Of a stretch of 64,000 nt of DNA, positions 44,977 through 55,240 are shown in pieces. The DNA is from Leptolyngbyaceae cyanobacterium (GTDB lineage: Bacteria > Cyanobacteriota > Cyanobacteriia > Cyanobacteriales > Aerosakkonemataceae). Each line of letters starts with the position of its first letter. The first letter of the stretch is position 1. The translations under genes were made by a program, and so were the position numbers. The stretch covers positions 124,001-188,000 of the forward strand of contig DATNQN010000071.1 of NCBI GenBank assembly GCA_036703985.1, given 5' to 3'. The notes beneath the pieces are model-generated. The model was not told the DNA's origin. It did not search any database and worked only from the letters and a program-made list of their open reading frames with translations.

Positions 44977-45720
44977 ATGAGATCGTTACTAGACCGGGCA
45001 ACCAAATTTGCCATCAACTTAGCAATACCTGTAGGGCTGTTAACAGCAGGGATTGTTAGCAGCTTTCCCATCTCAGTTAAAGCACAAGAAGTTTTTGGAA
45101 ATAACGGCATTAGATTTGATGCTGACACCATAGTTGAATTTGAATTCGTAGAATCTCACGGTGCTTACAGAGCGAGTTTTGGCGTCATCAATTTAGACAC
45201 TGGCGAAAAGACACCTCTATTAGTAGAAGTCAAAGCATCTGACCTCTCAGAGGATGTTAACAATCCTTCCACTGGCACTAATGACGCTGGGCGACAAAAT
45301 GATTTTTTAGGTTCGCCTGGTAACGCCGTACCCAATCCGCTAGCCGAATTTATATTTAAGGCTAATAATCGATATGCCTTCTATCTAGAATCTACTTATA
45401 ATGGCAGACCAGCAGGTATTTTATACTCTGTTAATTCTGCCAACCCAGGCAACAATCAACAAGTGCAGTTTCAAGGAAACATCACGAATTTAGGTACTGG
45501 CGGTATCCTGATTCGTTGGGACGATACCGGATCTGTATTAGTCAGAACTGATAAAGAAGATCGAGATTTTGATGATTTTATCGTTCGCTCTGGCGGTCGG
45601 ATTGCTTGTCCTTACGAGCGCGATCCAAATATTCAGCAGCAATCCCAGTTAAAGCAGTACAAAATAGCCAGCAATCTGGATGAATCTACCAGTTGTAATC
45701 CAACTGAAAAAGTCCAATAG
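44977..45720 (+). CDS. Secreted beta-rich protein of unknown function
   Basis: The 247-residue protein has a signal peptide (NLAIPVGLLTAGIVSSFPIS, cleavage after KAQ). The mature part is beta-rich with GAYRASFGVINLDTGEKTPL, and it has a late acidic motif TDKEDRDFDDFIVRSGG that recalls calcium-binding edges of DUF4114-like domains; I am not sure of the family. It lies just before the ABC exporter genes, so it may assist polysaccharide surface assembly. Confidence 0.6.
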   Translation: MRSLLDRATKFAINLAIPVGLLTAGIVSSFPISVKAQEVFGNNGIRFDADTIVEFEFVESHGAYRASFGVINLDTGEKTPLLVEVKASDLSEDVNNPSTGTNDAGRQNDFLGSPGNAVPNPLAEFIFKANNRYAFYLESTYNGRPAGILYSVNSANPGNNQQVQFQGNITNLGTGGILIRWDDTGSVLVRTDKEDRDFDDFIVRSGGRIACPYERDPNIQQQSQLKQYKIASNLDESTSCNPTEKVQ

Positions 45721-45752
45721 TTAGTCTACCAAGCATTGCCACCTAGACCATT

Positions 45753-46586
45753 ATGAATTATTCCAGTCAAGCAGAATTAATTATTGAAGCAGGTCGCACT
45801 GAGAATCAGTATTGGAAAGATTTGTGGCGCTACCGAGAATTGTTCTACTTCTTAGCTTGGCGGGATATTTTGGTGCGCTATAAGCAAACTTTCATTGGCA
45901 TAGCATGGGCGCTGATTCGACCATTTTTAACAATGGTCGTTTTTACTGTAGTCTTTGGCCAATTAGCTAAGTTACCCTCAGAAGGAGCGCCTTATCCAAT
46001 ATTAGTATTTGCTGCTATGTTACCCTGGCAATTTTTTGCCAATGCGCTTTCTGAATGCAGCAATAGCCTGATTAGCAATGCCAACTTAATTTCTAAAGTC
46101 TACTTTCCCCGCTTAATCGTACCAGCTAGTGCGGTGGTAGTCAGCTTCGTAGATTTTATGATTTCTGGAATAATTCTGTTAGGTTTGATGGCATGGTATA
46201 ACTTTGTACCGAGTTGGCGCATCCTCACACTTCCCCTTTTTATTTTGATTGCATCTGCTGCCGCAATGGGAGCCGGATTATGGTTAGCAGCATTAAATGT
46301 AAAATATCGAGATTTTCGGTATATTGTCCCGTTTATCGTACAGTTTGGTTTGTACGTTTCCCCTGTTGGTTTTAGTAGCAATATCGTACCAGAACGATGG
46401 CGTTTGCTCTATTCCTTGAATCCAATGGTCGGAGTAATCGATGGCTTTCGCTGGGCAATTTTAGGTAGTCAAACCAAACTATACTGGCCAGAATTTTTAC
46501 TGTCCTTGGGATTTGTGTTACTGCTATTTGTCAGCGGTATTTGGTACTTCCGCAAAATGGAACGTTCTTTTGCAGATGTGATTTAA
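45753..46586 (+). CDS. ABC-2 type polysaccharide export permease (Wzm/TagG-like)
   Basis: The 277-residue inner-membrane protein has about six hydrophobic segments. The start YRELFYFLAWRDILVRYKQT and the LIRPFLTMVVFTVVFG segment are typical of the Wzm/TagG family. It forms the channel that exports finished lipid-linked polysaccharide. The ATP-binding partner follows 68 bp downstream. The presence of this pair indicates the ABC-transporter route rather than Wzx/Wzy. Confidence 0.93.
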   Translation: MNYSSQAELIIEAGRTENQYWKDLWRYRELFYFLAWRDILVRYKQTFIGIAWALIRPFLTMVVFTVVFGQLAKLPSEGAPYPILVFAAMLPWQFFANALSECSNSLISNANLISKVYFPRLIVPASAVVVSFVDFMISGIILLGLMAWYNFVPSWRILTLPLFILIASAAAMGAGLWLAALNVKYRDFRYIVPFIVQFGLYVSPVGFSSNIVPERWRLLYSLNPMVGVIDGFRWAILGSQTKLYWPEFLLSLGFVLLLFVSGIWYFRKMERSFADVI

Positions 46587-46654
46587 ATTTTACTGAAAAA
46601 TTTCCCGATCGATTAGCAGATTATTGTATTAGTAGGTGGTAAAGGTTCTGAACT

Positions 46655-47917
46655 ATGTCAGATACAGTTATTAGGGTAGAAAACCTCGGTAAAAAGTACA
46701 TCATCGGTCACCAAAATCAAGAGCGTTATACCGCCTTGCGGGATGTATTAGCTAATAAAGCCAAGTCAGTCAGTAACCGTCTTTTAACACCTTTGAATAA
46801 GAAAAATTCCGAGTCAAATTTTGAAGAATTTTGGGCTTTAAAGGATATTTCTTTTGAGATAAAGCAGGGTGATAGAGTAGGTATCATCGGTCGAAATGGG
46901 GCAGGTAAGTCAACACTCTTAAAAGTTTTAAGCCGCATTACCGAACCTACACAGGGAAGAATATCTATCAAGGGAAGAGTAGCAAGTTTATTAGAAGTAG
47001 GAACGGGGTTTCACCCGGAATTGACTGGCAGAGAGAATATTTATCTTAATGGTGCAATTTTGGGAATGAGTAAAGCGGAGATTAAAAAAAAGTTTGATGA
47101 AATTGTGGCGTTTGCTGAGGTGGAAAAGTTTTTAGATACGCCAGTGAAGCGTTATTCATCAGGGATGTACGTGCGATTGGCGTTTGCAGTGGCGGCGCAT
47201 TTGGAACCGGAGATTTTGGTAGTGGATGAAGTGTTGGCAGTGGGGGATGCAGCCTTTCAGAAGAAGTGTTTGGGAAAAATGGAGGATGTAGGGAGAGAGG
47301 GACGAACAGTATTATTTGTTAGTCATAATATGTCTGCCGTTAGACAATTATGTAACAAAGCCTATTTATTGGCTATGGGAAAGATTGCTTACTTTGGAAC
47401 TTCTTCTGAAGCAATTATTAAGTATATGGAAGGAGCGGTTTCTCTTTTTGATAAGATCAATAATCAGAAAATATATAACCACCTTCAATCTGATGGTAGA
47501 GCTGAAATTGAAAAAATAATTATTAATAATAAACCCAGTGTAGAGGTACTTGTTTCAATTTACGATAAAATAAAAATATCAATAGATTATTCTGTAAAAG
47601 CAGCAATAAATAAATTGGAATTTTTCGTCTTAATTTATTCATCAGATGGAGAAGTTCAATTAAGCTTATTTCAGCGTGACTCCCAAAATTATGTAGTCCC
47701 ACAAGCAACCAAGGGTACAGTCAATTTAGAGTTTCAAAATTGTCTAATGCCAGGAAGATACTTCATATCGGCAGGTATTTTCGATCAAAATAAACAATTT
47801 GTGGACTGGGTTGAACAAGTTGAATCGTTCTGTGTTGAGGAAACATTCTCTGATGGCAGAATCTATGATTATAGATTAGGAAAAATTAGCGTAATAGGTC
47901 ATTGGTATGTTAATTAA
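46655..47917 (+). CDS. Polysaccharide ABC exporter ATPase with Wzt-like C-terminal domain
   Basis: The 420-residue protein has an N-terminal nucleotide-binding domain: Walker [10 protein letters not shown] (79-87), signature YSSGM (167-171), Walker B ILVVDEV (186-192) and the H-loop His224. The C-terminal region, about 275-420, is a beta-sandwich like that of Wzt, which recognises the methyl- or phosphate-capped end of the polymer. FkbM methyltransferases downstream fit such capping or side-chain decoration. It overlaps the acyltransferase gene by 11 bp. From about 47400 the base composition turns AT-rich. Confidence 0.92.
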   Translation: MSDTVIRVENLGKKYIIGHQNQERYTALRDVLANKAKSVSNRLLTPLNKKNSESNFEEFWALKDISFEIKQGDRVGIIGRNGAGKSTLLKVLSRITEPTQGRISIKGRVASLLEVGTGFHPELTGRENIYLNGAILGMSKAEIKKKFDEIVAFAEVEKFLDTPVKRYSSGMYVRLAFAVAAHLEPEILVVDEVLAVGDAAFQKKCLGKMEDVGREGRTVLFVSHNMSAVRQLCNKAYLLAMGKIAYFGTSSEAIIKYMEGAVSLFDKINNQKIYNHLQSDGRAEIEKIIINNKPSVEVLVSIYDKIKISIDYSVKAAINKLEFFVLIYSSDGEVQLSLFQRDSQNYVVPQATKGTVNLEFQNCLMPGRYFISAGIFDQNKQFVDWVEQVESFCVEETFSDGRIYDYRLGKISVIGHWYVN

Positions 47918-48422
47918 TATAATTTCTCATATTAATGCGAGAAAAAATAAAATTTTAAAAAACCTTTATTTAGGTTTGTTAAACATAGAAAAAGAAATCT
48001 TGATTCAAGATTTAAAATATGTAGGAAAAGAATGTTTTTTCCAGATGCCTATATGTATTACAGGACATAATCAGATAGAGATTGGTGACTATGTATCAAT
48101 AGCAGCCTATGTTCATATTTGGGGTGACGGGGGAGTAAAAATAGGCAATCGCGTGATGATCGCATCTCATACGGCTATTACATCACTGAGTCATAATTAC
48201 ACCCAAGAAGATATGTATAGGACTGTAGTTTCTGCTTCTGTGAATATAGAAGATGATGTGTGGATTGGAGCACATACAGTCATCTTACCTGGTGTCTCAA
48301 TTGGTAAAGGGGCAGTTATTGGTGCTGGGTCTATTGTTACTAAAAATATAGAGAGTTATTCTATTGCATTTGGTTGTCCCGCGAAGCATTACAAATACAG
48401 AGAAATTCCGACACAAAATTAG
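47907..48422 (+). CDS. Left-handed beta-helix (hexapeptide) acyltransferase
   Basis: The 171-residue protein shows hexapeptide turns ([40 protein letters not shown]) and the catalytic-type histidine region [12 protein letters not shown], as in WcaF/CysE-like sugar O-acetyltransferases. It should acetylate a sugar or sugar nucleotide of the glycan with acetyl-CoA. It overlaps the exporter ATPase gene by 11 bp and precedes the methyltransferase gene by 9 bp, indicating operon membership. It is strongly AT-rich. Confidence 0.88.
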   Translation: MLINIISHINARKNKILKNLYLGLLNIEKEILIQDLKYVGKECFFQMPICITGHNQIEIGDYVSIAAYVHIWGDGGVKIGNRVMIASHTAITSLSHNYTQEDMYRTVVSASVNIEDDVWIGAHTVILPGVSIGKGAVIGAGSIVTKNIESYSIAFGCPAKHYKYREIPTQN

Positions 48423-48431
48423 GAGTAATTT

Positions 48432-49112
48432 ATGAAGATATATATTAAAAAATTGCTACCAACAATAGTTAAAAAAAAATATTTACCATATTGGTATTTG
48501 CTTAAACAGGAAAATCAAATTTTTTGGGGCAAATTTAAAAGGTTCTTTTTAAGACCGCCTTTTCCTAAAGTTGATGAAAATAAAAAATATCTGCATATAG
48601 GTTGTGGGCATATTAATGCTCCTCAATTCATTAATATTGATGGATTTCCATTACCACATATCCATTATGTAAGAGAATTGGATGATTTGGGCGTATTTAT
48701 GGACAGTAGTATCGATTTAATTTATGCGTGTCATTGCCTTGAACATTTTTCGTATGACAGAATTAATGGTGTATTAAGTGAATGGTTTAGAGTTTTAAAA
48801 AAAGGTGGAATATTACGGATTTCCGTACCTGATTTTGATTTATTATTAAATATTTATTATGAAAATTATAAAAATATCGATCTTATTATTCCACCACTGC
48901 TAGGCGGTGGTAATATAAAATACAATGTTCATTTAAGTGTATTTAATAAATCAAGCTTAGAAAAAAAATTAATAAATACAGGTTTTTATTATGTTCAAGA
49001 TTGGATTCCAGGTTCATGCGAATTGACTACATTTAATGATTGGTCTGCCAGAGAAATTACAATTAATGGCAAGAATTATCCAGTTAGTTTGAATATAGAA
49101 GCTATTAAGTAG
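48432..49112 (+). CDS. Class I SAM-dependent methyltransferase
   Basis: The 226-residue protein has motif I KKYLHIGCGHINAPQFINID near 53-73, followed by DLIYACHCLEHFSYDRI and a GGILRISVPDFD strand, the Methyltransf_11 pattern common in polysaccharide loci. The substrate is unknown; a sugar hydroxyl or lipid-linked intermediate is likely. AGGAG lies before the ATG. The gene is AT-rich with no HIP1 site. Confidence 0.85.
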   Translation: MKIYIKKLLPTIVKKKYLPYWYLLKQENQIFWGKFKRFFLRPPFPKVDENKKYLHIGCGHINAPQFINIDGFPLPHIHYVRELDDLGVFMDSSIDLIYACHCLEHFSYDRINGVLSEWFRVLKKGGILRISVPDFDLLLNIYYENYKNIDLIIPPLLGGGNIKYNVHLSVFNKSSLEKKLINTGFYYVQDWIPGSCELTTFNDWSAREITINGKNYPVSLNIEAIK

Positions 49113-49177
49113 CACTCAATTTTAATGATTAGATTTAGTGTTTGAATTGACGTAAAAAATATTTAAAATAATTGATT

Positions 49178-50086
49178 ATGAACGCAAAAAATCCAATTAA
49201 TTTATCCTATATAATCAGCACACGCAACCGATTACCCTTTTTAAAGATCGGATTAACATATCTACTTGAAAACTTACAAGAAGATGAAGAAATTGTCGTA
49301 GTTGATGGTAATAGTAATGATGGGACAAAAGAATTTCTGACAAAATTATATCAGACAGGTAAAATTCATAAATATATTTCTGAGCCAGATAAAAATCAAG
49401 CTCATGGTTGGAACAAGGCTATCCTATTAGCAGAGGGTAAAATTATCAAAAAAATTATAGATGATGATTTATTTTGTTTTCCAGCCATTCAAGTTTGTAA
49501 AGAATATATGTTAAAAAATGAATCAGTTGATTTATGTATATCTAATTGCTTAAATGCAAGTCTAAATAACTATAAAAGTATTGGTTATCATAGTAGAATA
49601 AAACAATATTTGAAATGGAAAGATGGCCATGCAAAATCTTTTACGTTTGGAGATGTTTCTTTACTTTTGAGAAAAAGTAGTACTGCCTATATAGGGTTAT
49701 ATGATACCAGTTTTACAATGTTGGATTATGAATTTTCTTTAAGAGCATCTTATTTACAAGCTAATATTGCTTATTACAATGGATGCAATGCTATGTCGAT
49801 TTTCAATCCTGTTAGTGTTTCTGGTCAAGTTTCAAAAGCAACTCTCCAATTAGACGGAAAAAGAGCAAATTTTATGTATGAATATGCAGGAGACAGCGCG
49901 GAAATTAATATATGGTCAAAGATAAAAATATTTTTTGGTAAAAACAGAATTATTTTTTTTAACAACTCCCAATTACAGGAACAAAATGATTCATCGACAA
50001 CTACTGAATCACTCCCAATTATTTATAATTTATATTATCAATTTTTACAAAAATATCACCAATCTTATCAAAGTAATTTTTTGTAA
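49178..50086 (+). CDS. GT2 family glycosyltransferase
   Basis: The protein has about 302 residues. The GT-A fold starts YIISTRNRLPFLKIGL, continues with EIVVVDGNSNDGTKEFL (nucleotide binding) and has a DDDLFCF acidic motif near 105 where the metal-binding DxD is expected. The ATG at 49178 was taken as start; TTG at 49172 is less likely. It probably adds one sugar of the repeat unit. The gene is AT-rich. Confidence 0.88.
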   Translation: MNAKNPINLSYIISTRNRLPFLKIGLTYLLENLQEDEEIVVVDGNSNDGTKEFLTKLYQTGKIHKYISEPDKNQAHGWNKAILLAEGKIIKKIIDDDLFCFPAIQVCKEYMLKNESVDLCISNCLNASLNNYKSIGYHSRIKQYLKWKDGHAKSFTFGDVSLLLRKSSTAYIGLYDTSFTMLDYEFSLRASYLQANIAYYNGCNAMSIFNPVSVSGQVSKATLQLDGKRANFMYEYAGDSAEINIWSKIKIFFGKNRIIFFNNSQLQEQNDSSTTTESLPIIYNLYYQFLQKYHQSYQSNFL

Positions 50087-50104
50087 TAAATAAGGAGTTA
50101 TAAA

Positions 50105-51097
50105 ATGAACAAAAAGAGAATAAAAATAAAATTTACTAACGGATTAAATTTTGTAGTTGGTATGAGAGATATTCTCAACTTTTTAACTCCATACTATGAG
50201 TTTATTGACAGTGACGAGCCAGACTTTGTGATATTTGGCCCTTATGGGAATGATATACCTCAAGGCAATTTCGTCAGAATTGGATACTACTGCGAAAATA
50301 TTATTCCCGATCTGACTATTTGTGACTGGGCATTTGGAATTCCTTATGAAGAAAAAGTAAACAATCCTAGATATATGAGAATTCAATGGCACGGATTTGA
50401 TCCAGAATCATTAATTAAAAAGGATATAAATGTAGAAAAAATCATGGCAGAAAAAACAAAGTTTTGTAATTTTATATATAGTCACAGAGTTCCTTTTAGA
50501 GAAAAATTTTATAAAGTGCTAGCAAAATATAAACCTATAGATGCGCCAGGAAAATCAATGAAAAATATTGATAGTATTGACACTGCTCATAACCAGGGAG
50601 ATATCTGGCAACGGAAAAAAAAGTTCTTAAGTCAATATAAATTTACAATTGCTTTTGAGAATTATTCTTACCCAGGTTACAATACAGAAAAGTTGCTAGA
50701 TCCTATGAATGTAAATAGTTTGCCTATATATTGGGGAAATCCTCACATTGCTTTGCACTTTAATACTAAGAGCTTTATTAATGCCCATGAGTATATGAAA
50801 ATAAATGACTCATTAGTTGTAAATTTGTTGGAGTCACTTTGCTATCCAGATTTTAAGGATATACGTCCTGGAATGTATCGTAGTTTAAGCGATCGGGTAA
50901 AAAGAAAGTTGAAAAGTATAGGTCGAGAGATCAAAATAAACTTACAATATACTTCTTTTAATGATCTGATTGAGAAAATTATTGAAATAGACAAAAATGA
51001 TACTTTATATAAAAAGTATCTGCTCGAACCCTGGTTGTATCAAAATACTCCGCCACCGAATCCTGCTATCAGCAGATGGAAAGAAATTTTTGGCTAA
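50105..51097 (+). CDS. GT10 family alpha-1,3-fucosyltransferase-like enzyme
   Basis: The 330-residue protein shows the family signature FTIAFENYSYPGYNTEKLLD, then NSLPIYWGNPHI, near residues 180-220; this GT10 segment binds GDP-fucose. An upstream stretch CNFIYSHRVPFREKFYK fits the family. It likely adds L-fucose, or a related 6-deoxysugar, to the glycan. GDP-fucose synthesis genes are not in the window. AAGGAG lies 8 nt before the ATG. Confidence 0.88.
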   Translation: MNKKRIKIKFTNGLNFVVGMRDILNFLTPYYEFIDSDEPDFVIFGPYGNDIPQGNFVRIGYYCENIIPDLTICDWAFGIPYEEKVNNPRYMRIQWHGFDPESLIKKDINVEKIMAEKTKFCNFIYSHRVPFREKFYKVLAKYKPIDAPGKSMKNIDSIDTAHNQGDIWQRKKKFLSQYKFTIAFENYSYPGYNTEKLLDPMNVNSLPIYWGNPHIALHFNTKSFINAHEYMKINDSLVVNLLESLCYPDFKDIRPGMYRSLSDRVKRKLKSIGREIKINLQYTSFNDLIEKIIEIDKNDTLYKKYLLEPWLYQNTPPPNPAISRWKEIFG

Positions 51098-51112
51098 ATC
51101 ATAATTTTGTGT

Positions 51113-52000
51113 ATGCTTAATCATCAAAAGTTTTCTGTTAATAGCACCGATCAATCTGTTTGGGAAGCGACTGCACTTAGCGCCCGTATTTTCCTTTGGT
51201 ATACAAGAAAAGTTCCCAATCATCCTTTCAAGCTAAGATTGGCTAAGTTTTTTGCTCGTTTGTTTTTTTCAAAAGGATTAATTTTATCTAATCCTTATGG
51301 AGCCAAAATTTTAGTAAATGCTTTGGTAACAGACTATATACACCATACTTTAATATATACAGGAGTATGGGAACCTAAATCATTAGCATTGGCAATCAAG
51401 TTAATGTCAAACGGAGGAACCTTTTTAGACGTTGGTAGCCATTTTGGACTTTATACTTGTGCGATAGGCGTTTTAGAAGGGGTTGATTGTATATGTGTAG
51501 AGCCATCTCCTAAAATGTTTATAAATATGACCAATAACATTCAGCTTAACCCTAAAGTAAAAGCTAATCTTGTTCATGCTGCTTTATCAGCTTTGCCAAC
51601 TATTAAAAGTTTTGGAATTCCTTCACAAGGAAATACAGGTACTGCCAGGATTCTAATTAATGAACAAACCTTCGATCAATTTTGGTTAGCTTGTGTAACG
51701 TTGGATGATATTCTTGATATATTTAACCAACATAAAATTCAATTAATGAAAATTGATGTAGAAGGTTATGAAATGGAAGTATTTAAAGGAATAAAATGGT
51801 TGAAATCATATCGGCCTCAAAATATTATTGTAGAATGCGATGACTCTTTGTTGAAACGTACAGGTAGCTCATTATTTGACTTATTGAATTTTTTTAGTAA
51901 TCAGCACTATGATGCTTTTACAGTGGAAGGAAATACTTTAGATGTTTCGCAGCTTTCTAATTTACCTGAGAGTAACATTTGGTTTAAAAGTAAATTTTAA
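51113..52000 (+). CDS. FkbM family methyltransferase (1)
   Basis: The protein has about 295 residues. SAM-binding motif I is GGTFLDVGSHFGLYTCAIG near 100-120, followed by CVEPSPKMF, and the late motif LMKIDVEGYEMEVFKGI is diagnostic of FkbM proteins. FkbM-type enzymes usually O-methylate hydroxyls, often on sugars in polysaccharide loci. ATG 51113 is preferred; TTG at 51107 is possible. It is the first of five FkbM genes in this locus. Confidence 0.9.
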   Translation: MLNHQKFSVNSTDQSVWEATALSARIFLWYTRKVPNHPFKLRLAKFFARLFFSKGLILSNPYGAKILVNALVTDYIHHTLIYTGVWEPKSLALAIKLMSNGGTFLDVGSHFGLYTCAIGVLEGVDCICVEPSPKMFINMTNNIQLNPKVKANLVHAALSALPTIKSFGIPSQGNTGTARILINEQTFDQFWLACVTLDDILDIFNQHKIQLMKIDVEGYEMEVFKGIKWLKSYRPQNIIVECDDSLLKRTGSSLFDLLNFFSNQHYDAFTVEGNTLDVSQLSNLPESNIWFKSKF

Positions 52001-52060
52001 CAAAACTGTTACTTAAAACTTGCTTTTATAATAAAAAATTTACTCAACTAATTTCTAACT

Positions 52061-52999
52061 ATGACACCATTAGTTTCAATTATTATTCCATGTTATAACG
52101 CGGAATTTTGGATTGCTGAAACATTGCAGTCTGCTCTGTCACAAACATGGCAAAGTAAAGAAATTATTGTTGTTGATGATGGTTCAACAGATAAGAGTTT
52201 AGCTATTATTAGGAAGTTTAATTCACCTCAAGTTAAAGTTATCGTTCAAAAAAATATAGGAGCATCTTCAGCGCGAAATCGTGCATTGAAAGAAGCCCAA
52301 GGTGATTTTATTCAATATTTAGATGCTGATGATCTTTTAGCACCTGATAAAATTGAGCGTCAAGTGCAACTTTTAAAAAATGGTAACTCTGATTGTGTAG
52401 CAGCAGGAGAATGGGCGCGTTTTTTAAATTCACCTAAAGAGGCGAAAATTTTACCACAAGCTGTGTGGAATGATATGCTACCTGTTGACTGGTTGATTTG
52501 TTCTTGGAAAGGTGGTGGTATGATGCCAATCCATGCTTGGTTAGTCCCTCATACGATCGCCCAAAAAGCAGGAATATGGAATGAACAGTTATCGCTTAAT
52601 GATGATGGAGAATATTTTTTTCGTGTGGTTTTGGCAAGTCAAGGAGTAAAATTTTGTCCTGGAGCAAAAAGTTATTACCGATCTGAAGTAAAAGGCAGTC
52701 TAAGTAGGAAAATGTCTCCATCAGCTTTAGCTTCTGCATTTCTCTCAATCGAGCTTTGTACGCAACATTTACTAGCAAGAGAAGATAGTTACCGAATTCG
52801 TCATAGTTGTGCCGCCGCATACCAAAGATTTATTTACTTAGCTTATCCTGATGTTCCAGAGTTAGTACAGAAAGCTGAAGCACAAGTGAAGTTATTAGGA
52901 GGAAGTGATTTTCCAATAGAGGGAAGCCGAATGTTGCAATTTTTCTCTATGATACTTGGATGGAAAGTTGTGAAACAGATTCAAAAAGTTATCTATTAA
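52061..52999 (+). CDS. GT2 family glycosyltransferase (2)
   Basis: The 312-residue protein is a classic GT2: LVSIIIPCYNAEFWIAETLQ, IIVVDDGSTDKS, and the DADD motif (YLDADDLLAPDKIERQ) near 90. A later HAWLVPH segment and NDDGEYFFRV lie near the acceptor site. It probably adds one residue to the growing glycan on the cytoplasmic face. It stands apart from the next gene by 168 bp, which hold no gene. Confidence 0.92.
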   Translation: MTPLVSIIIPCYNAEFWIAETLQSALSQTWQSKEIIVVDDGSTDKSLAIIRKFNSPQVKVIVQKNIGASSARNRALKEAQGDFIQYLDADDLLAPDKIERQVQLLKNGNSDCVAAGEWARFLNSPKEAKILPQAVWNDMLPVDWLICSWKGGGMMPIHAWLVPHTIAQKAGIWNEQLSLNDDGEYFFRVVLASQGVKFCPGAKSYYRSEVKGSLSRKMSPSALASAFLSIELCTQHLLAREDSYRIRHSCAAAYQRFIYLAYPDVPELVQKAEAQVKLLGGSDFPIEGSRMLQFFSMILGWKVVKQIQKVIY

Positions 53000-53167
53000 A
53001 AATCCACATCTATTTATGCACAAGATTTAATCACTCTAGTCAAGAAAATTCCAGGAAGTATTGGATGAACTAATGCTAACTTTTCAGCGTTGATAATATG
53101 GGAAAAAAGTGGCTTAGGGCGTTAATTTAGAGCAAATTTTAATAATAGCTAACTTAAATAAATACCA

Positions 53168-54334
53168 ATGAAAATTATTCTTATTTGCCAACAATCATTG
53201 CAAAACCATAGTATTCCTGCTTATTCTTTTTGGGAAAAGTATTTTAAAAGGGGAATTGAAGAAGCAGGCCATGAATGGTTTGAAGTGGAGGGAGTAGATT
53301 GGGCAGAAGGTCTAGTTTATTTAGAAGAAAAAGCACTCAATCAATGGAAAGAGTATGCCTGGAATTTAACAATATCCCAGATTAAAAAATTACATCAAGC
53401 AGAATCAATTGATATATTGATTAGTTACCTTTTTCCAACTCAAGTAGAACCAAGCGCTATATCAGAAATTCAATCATTGGGCATTCCTTGTGTAAATTTT
53501 TTTTGTGATAACGTTAGGGAATTTACCAGTATTCCTAAGTCATTTTATTGTTTTGATTTACATTGGGTTCCAGAATACAAGGCTCTCAATATGTACAAGC
53601 AGGCCGGATTAAATTTTGTGAATGCGCCTATGCCTGTGTGGATACCCCCTAACCAAAAAACATACAATCACCCAGAAAATTATGGTGTTAGTTTTATTGG
53701 TTCCCGCGATGCTCAACGTGAGGCTTTATTAGCTAAAGCATTAAGCTTAGGAGCGGTGATTGATATTCGCGGACCTGGTTGGAGTTCAAGTAAAGAAATT
53801 AATTCTTCACTTCTGACAAAAAAGCAGAATTTATGGAATAGTGCGATCGAGCAAAAGAAAATTTTGTCAGAAAAAGGGCTTTTATTTTTACTCTGGAAAA
53901 TAACCTATAAACTTCGACCAACAGTTCCAGATAATCTGTTTGAGGATTTCATTCGAGAAACTGTATTTGGGACAAAATATGTTGAAGTTACTCAACAGAG
54001 TATGATTACGCTGGGAGTTAATCGCTATCCCAGTTATCGATATCCATTTTTTAAACCTGATACCTATTCTCGCTTACGTGATATAGAAGCGCCAATGATG
54101 GGAGCCTGCTATTTAACGGAGTGGACAGAAGGATTGGAACAACTCTACGATCTGCATGAAGAAATTGAAGTTTATAGAACAGCAGAGGAAATGGTGGATA
54201 AAATCCGGAGATTGCAATCTCAACCAGAAAAACGTAAAAGGATGCGATACCAATGTCAGAAAAGAGCCTTAACCGAACATACGATCGCTAAAAGTATTAC
54301 CAAAATCCAGACAGCTTTAGGATTAACTAAATGA
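53168..54334 (+). CDS. CgeB-like glycosyltransferase (1)
   Basis: The 388-residue protein belongs to the CgeB/DUF3880-type GT-B glycosyltransferases. The N-terminal part has FKRGIEEAGHEWFEVEG and NFFCDNVREF; the C-terminal part has GVSFIGSRDAQREAL and LRDIEAPMMGACYLTEWTEG, the last a donor-site element. The sugar is unknown. It overlaps the next FkbM gene by 4 bp (ATGA), so the two are coupled. Confidence 0.85.
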   Translation: MKIILICQQSLQNHSIPAYSFWEKYFKRGIEEAGHEWFEVEGVDWAEGLVYLEEKALNQWKEYAWNLTISQIKKLHQAESIDILISYLFPTQVEPSAISEIQSLGIPCVNFFCDNVREFTSIPKSFYCFDLHWVPEYKALNMYKQAGLNFVNAPMPVWIPPNQKTYNHPENYGVSFIGSRDAQREALLAKALSLGAVIDIRGPGWSSSKEINSSLLTKKQNLWNSAIEQKKILSEKGLLFLLWKITYKLRPTVPDNLFEDFIRETVFGTKYVEVTQQSMITLGVNRYPSYRYPFFKPDTYSRLRDIEAPMMGACYLTEWTEGLEQLYDLHEEIEVYRTAEEMVDKIRRLQSQPEKRKRMRYQCQKRALTEHTIAKSITKIQTALGLTK

Positions 54335-55236
54335 ATCAAATTCCTCACCTTCAATTACTAAATGAGTTTACTCGTTGGTGGAAACAAAATCAAAGGGGTG
54401 GGTTGTCTTGTAATTGGCGACGGAGATCTGTATGGTCTGCACAACTAATACAAAAACTAGGTTGGCATAAAGAGGTAACAGTCCCCTTATTCTGGGGGGA
54501 GAAAATGCGCGTTATTACTGGCGAAACTGTTTCTCAGGGAATCATATCATTTGGGTATGGTGAACCATCAATCACAGCCTTAATGTTACGACTATTGGAG
54601 TTAGGTCAAACGATGGTCGATGTAGGTACACACTTTGGTTATGAGGCTTTATTGGGATGTCGATTAGTGGGGTCACAAGGTCGAGTAATCTGTTTTGAAC
54701 CTAGCCCAACAACTTTTGCGATTGCCCACAAAAACTTGGCTCATTTTTCTCAGATAGAACTACGTCAAGAAGCCGTAGCAGATCAACATGGAACCCTAAG
54801 CTTGCAGAATCGTCCAATTTGGCTATCAGCTTTTAATAGCCTGGTTACAACACCAACTCAAATTAATTCTATAAATGTGCCAGTTACAACGCTTGATTTA
54901 ACTTTAGCTAACCGAACTCGACCAGTAGATCTTATTAAGTGCGATGTTGAAGGATTAGAAATGGCTGTTCTGAAGGGAGCAAATCAACTACTTTCTGAAG
55001 ATGCACCTGTTTTGATTCTAGAAGCTGATATGCCATCTAGGGAAGGCAAAAATTCTTCCAGAACTTATGAACAAGCTATGTACTTGGAACGTTACGGCTA
55101 TAAAGCTTTTAATTTTGATTTTGATGGCTCTTTTAAATTTAGTTCTCTGGATAGCTTTCCAGTTTATCATGCCAACTTAGCTTTTTTACCAAAAGCTCGT
55201 TCTTATCTGTTAGAGCGGTTAGCCTGTCCTCTCTAA
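54331..55236 (+). CDS. FkbM family methyltransferase (2)
   Basis: The 301-residue protein has motif I TMVDVGTHFGYEALLGCRLV near 93-112, then CFEPSPTTF and DLIKCDVEGLEMAVLKGA near 205. It should O-methylate a sugar added by the coupled CgeB-like enzyme or a neighbour. Its start codon overlaps the preceding stop, and the next gene follows 4 bp after its own stop. Confidence 0.9.
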   Translation: MNQIPHLQLLNEFTRWWKQNQRGGLSCNWRRRSVWSAQLIQKLGWHKEVTVPLFWGEKMRVITGETVSQGIISFGYGEPSITALMLRLLELGQTMVDVGTHFGYEALLGCRLVGSQGRVICFEPSPTTFAIAHKNLAHFSQIELRQEAVADQHGTLSLQNRPIWLSAFNSLVTTPTQINSINVPVTTLDLTLANRTRPVDLIKCDVEGLEMAVLKGANQLLSEDAPVLILEADMPSREGKNSSRTYEQAMYLERYGYKAFNFDFDGSFKFSSLDSFPVYHANLAFLPKARSYLLERLACPL

Positions 55237-55240
55237 ATTT